This document shows positions 6,485 to 8,019 of a stretch of DNA of 8,019 nucleotides, piece after piece; the stretch's first letter is position 1, and the number at the start of each line of letters is the position of its first letter. The notes under the pieces are model-generated. The model made no database searches. It was not told the origin of the DNA and saw only the letters and a program-made list of their open reading frames with translations. The position numbers and the translations under genes were made by a program. Origin of the DNA: Helicobacteraceae bacterium (GTDB taxonomy: Bacteria > Campylobacterota > Campylobacteria > Campylobacterales > Sulfurimonadaceae); contig JAUWLG010000049.1 in assembly GCA_030613795.1 (NCBI GenBank), forward strand, positions 1 to 8,019, given 5' to 3'.

Positions 6485-7291
6485 TTACTCCTCTATCTTG
6501 AATTTTTTGATCAGTTTTTGTTCAGATGTAGTAAGTTTATTGATGTAGTTATATAGCGGTTTTGACTCGCTGTTATACTCTACTAATAATTCTAAATAGT
6601 GAGGATCATACGCTTCTAAAGGGCGACTGGCTGCTCCCCAGACCCACCAAGAAGTAGCGATCTCTTCAACGCGAGAATAAAATGGCAGTTTGACACTTTT
6701 CTCTTCAAACTCAACGGGGGTCAACTGTATAAGACTCATTGTCTGACAGTCAAGTGTGAAGAGTGCGTTGTTGACATAGGTATACAAAAGCCCTATTTCG
6801 GCTAAAGTACAGTAACCGGAGATATCCTCTTTAAACGGTGTTGGATGTGCATGGTAAGAGAGATAGGTAGCGAAGTTATCAGGGTGGACCCACTCAACAC
6901 CACGAATGTTTTTGGTGATGATGTGATAGATGTCATCATTTGGCGCAAGCAAAAGAGCACGGGAATAGCCAAAGGCCAGGATGACTTCATCACCAACTTG
7001 TACATGCCAGTTTCCGTCAGGTAAAGAGTTCTGTTTTAGCCCTTCATACTTAGACAGTGTCAGTGTAGCAACACCTGCCGCAGCGTCAAACTCAGAGACA
7101 AAGGCATCAGCAACAATGACGCTGTGATCGTTAGTGAAATGACGAACGACAAAACCATGGACACCTTTGGCGATCTGTTTGACGTTGACGGTTGCACTTT
7201 TGGCGTTGTCGCTTACAGATTGAACGGGCAGGTGAAGTTCAGCCGCATATAAAAAGAGAGGGAAAAGAAAAAGTAATAGAAATTTTTGCAC
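6485..7291 (-). CDS. Secreted protein with PgbA-like N-terminal domain
   Basis: 268 residues with a Sec signal peptide: MQK, a hydrophobic core at 4-15, and probable cleavage around YAA-E (15-18). The rest resembles the N-terminal domain of Helicobacter plasminogen-binding protein PgbA, recognised from the GVHGFVVRHF, VGDEVILAFGYSRALLLAPN and VEWVHPDNFATYLS stretches. Two cysteines (161, 182) could form a disulfide. It is much shorter than H. pylori PgbA and ends in EE rather than the C-terminal lysine associated with plasminogen binding, so a host-interaction role is unlikely; the native function is unknown. Start is GTG at 7291, supported by AGGA (7298-7301) six bases upstream and by the signal peptide beginning there. 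It heads the operon with glcD. As recalled, H. pylori has the same pairing (HP0508-HP0509) near the Csd3 gene HP0506. Confidence 0.82.
   Translation of the reverse strand: MQKFLLLFLFPLFLYAAELHLPVQSVSDNAKSATVNVKQIAKGVHGFVVRHFTNDHSVIVADAFVSEFDAAAGVATLTLSKYEGLKQNSLPDGNWHVQVGDEVILAFGYSRALLLAPNDDIYHIITKNIRGVEWVHPDNFATYLSYHAHPTPFKEDISGYCTLAEIGLLYTYVNNALFTLDCQTMSLIQLTPVEFEEKSVKLPFYSRVEEIATSWWVWGAASRPLEAYDPHYLELLVEYNSESKPLYNYINKLTTSEQKLIKKFKIEE
6488..6493 (-). promoter_or_regulatory. Ribosome binding site of glcD overlapping the upstream gene's last codons
   Basis: GAGGAG on the minus strand encodes the last two Glu residues of the upstream protein and lies five bases before the glcD ATG. Only two bases separate that gene's TAA from the ATG, so translation is probably coupled. 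Confidence 0.7.
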
Positions 7292-7297
7292 AAATTG

Positions 7298-7301
7298 TCC
7301 T
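7298..7301 (-). promoter_or_regulatory. Ribosome binding site supporting the GTG start at 7291
   Basis: AGGA on the minus strand, six bases before GTG at 7289-7291. No in-frame ATG is available near the signal peptide, so this site decides the start. Confidence 0.6.
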
Positions 7302-7323
7302 AATGTTTAGTGTATAAAAATAT

Positions 7324-7340
7324 TGAGCAATTATAGCTCA
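7324..7340 (-). promoter_or_regulatory. Promoter of the pgbA-like/glcD operon, with -10 box inside an inverted repeat
   Basis: On the minus strand a perfect TATAAT (7330-7335) lies about 40 bases before the GTG start, predicting transcription from about 7323 and a leader of about 30 bases. TGAGC and GCTCA (7324-7328, 7336-7340) flank the box as a perfect 5-bp inverted repeat, which could be an operator. On the plus strand the same repeat is followed by GTTTTTC, so a weak terminator reading is an alternative. No clear -35. Confidence 0.5.
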
Positions 7341-7431
7341 GTTTTTCTTTGTCGAAACCTTAGAAAGTAAGCAAGAAATGAAAACACAGAATTGTATTTA
7401 TAAAGTACCACAGCAAGGGGAATATTAGCTC

Positions 7432-7461
7432 TTGGTAAGCAAAAGTTTGCTACCCTACAAA
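7432..7461 (+). promoter_or_regulatory. Possible promoter of the csd3-like gene, with a palindrome in its spacer
   Basis: TTGGTA (7432-7437) and TACAAA (7456-7461) are separated by 18 bases, each matching the sigma-70 consensus at four of six positions. Between and overlapping them is an imperfect palindrome, GGTA-a-GCAAA / TTTGC-TACC (7434-7454). Transcription would start near 7468, just before the ribosome site at 7471-7480. Another AT-rich candidate -10, TATAAA, lies at 7399-7404. Confidence 0.3.
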
Positions 7462-7470
7462 AATTAAAAT

Positions 7471-7480
7471 GAGGGAGGAG
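7471..7480 (+). promoter_or_regulatory. Ribosome binding site of the csd3-like gene
   Basis: GAGGGAGGAG is a strong Shine-Dalgarno ending nine bases before ATG 7490. An in-frame TTG at 7484 is only three bases away, too close, which favours the ATG. Confidence 0.7.
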
Positions 7481-7489
7481 TTTTTGAGT

Positions 7490-8019
7490 ATGCAACGTCT
7501 GATTCTACTGATATTATTCCCTCTTATATTAAGTGCTGCAAGAGTTGATTATCTGCGATGGGACAGCGGCATGACCTATCTCGGTTTTTTAGGAAAACAT
7601 GACCTGCCATCAAAAACACTCTATTGGAATCTTGATCATGATGATCAGACACTGACAGAAGAGATCTACAGCGGGGTTCGGTATCAGATTCTAAGAGATG
7701 AGAATGCGACTATTGAACAGGTACTTATTCCAATCACTGACGAGCTTCAACTTCATATTTATAAAGACAGTAACGACACATACACTTTTGAAGCCATACC
7801 CGTTCTTTACAGTTCAGAGCGCCTCTCATTTACAACTACGATTCAGAGTAACCCATCTTCAGCAATTTATAACGCAACACACTCTAAACGGGCCATGAGC
7901 GCCTTTATCAGCGGTTTTAGAAAGTCCATCAATTTCTCTTTACATGTGCAAAAAGATGACCCGATCGTGATGATCTATGACCAGAAATTTCGTTTCGGAA
8001 AACCTTTTTCCATGCCGCG
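7490..8019 (+). CDS. Csd3-type M23 peptidoglycan peptidase, N-terminal part, cut by window edge
   Basis: The frame is open from ATG 7490 to the right edge (176 codons plus two bases). It starts with a signal peptide (MQRLILLILFPLILSAARVD), so the product is exported to the periplasm. The visible part resembles the N-terminal domains of Campylobacterota M23 metallopeptidases of the Csd3/HdpA group, with SGFRKSINFSLHVQKDDPIV and the YDQKFRFGKPF strand near the edge. In these proteins the N-terminal domains cover the active site of the C-terminal LytM domain, which trims peptidoglycan cross-links and peptides and shapes the cell. The catalytic HxxxD and HxH motifs would lie beyond the window, so activity cannot be confirmed here. 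It is divergent from the pgbA-like/glcD operon, an association also recalled in H. pylori (HP0506-HP0509). It could be another M23 paralogue. Confidence 0.78.
   Translation, partial: MQRLILLILFPLILSAARVDYLRWDSGMTYLGFLGKHDLPSKTLYWNLDHDDQTLTEEIYSGVRYQILRDENATIEQVLIPITDELQLHIYKDSNDTYTFEAIPVLYSSERLSFTTTIQSNPSSAIYNATHSKRAMSAFISGFRKSINFSLHVQKDDPIVMIYDQKFRFGKPFSMP

Noticed and set aside
7698..7898. 66-codon ORF within the csd3-like gene
   Set aside because: Out of frame with the signal-peptide-bearing reading frame that is open from 7490 to the window edge.

Overview
The window looks like chromosomal DNA from a Campylobacterota bacterium (formerly Epsilonproteobacteria), probably of the free-living Sulfurimonas/Sulfuricurvum/Sulfurovum kind. 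The basis is a small transport-only ComEC without a nuclease domain, a DnaB with the charged insertion typical of this phylum, a PgbA N-terminal-domain protein next to GlcD, and a Csd3-type M23 peptidase. These genes are also grouped in Helicobacter and Campylobacter (gene orders recalled from memory, not searched). The genus is inferred.

Layout, left to right. The 3' part of ispG (MEP isoprenoid pathway) enters from the left edge and overlaps dnaB (replicative helicase) by one base (TAATG), so the two form a plus-strand operon. A first copy of a palindromic element of about 106 bp follows immediately after dnaB, then a weak terminator and the promoter of comEC (plus). comEC converges on yihY (minus) and the two reading frames overlap by 57 bp. 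A second copy of the palindromic element lies just upstream of yihY. Next comes a hairpin-rich non-coding stretch of about 220 bp with a good intrinsic terminator, which ends the minus-strand pgbA-like/glcD operon. A divergent promoter region separates that operon from a plus-strand Csd3-type peptidoglycan peptidase gene that is cut by the right edge.

The genes are housekeeping or envelope functions: isoprenoid synthesis, replication, DNA uptake, a membrane protein of uncertain role, 2-hydroxyacid oxidation, a secreted protein and cell-wall trimming. There is no phage, CRISPR, IS transposase, tRNA or rRNA. The most unusual content is non-coding. Two palindromic elements flank comEC-yihY in the same orientation. 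Their 32-bp arms are identical, while their centres differ in sequence but keep their base pairing (compensatory changes). Other points are a likely leaderless yihY, a comEC whose longest start overlaps its own promoter, and two inverted repeats placed on promoter elements in the divergent region. No complete new defence or metabolic system is evident; the palindromic element family is the best candidate for something undescribed.
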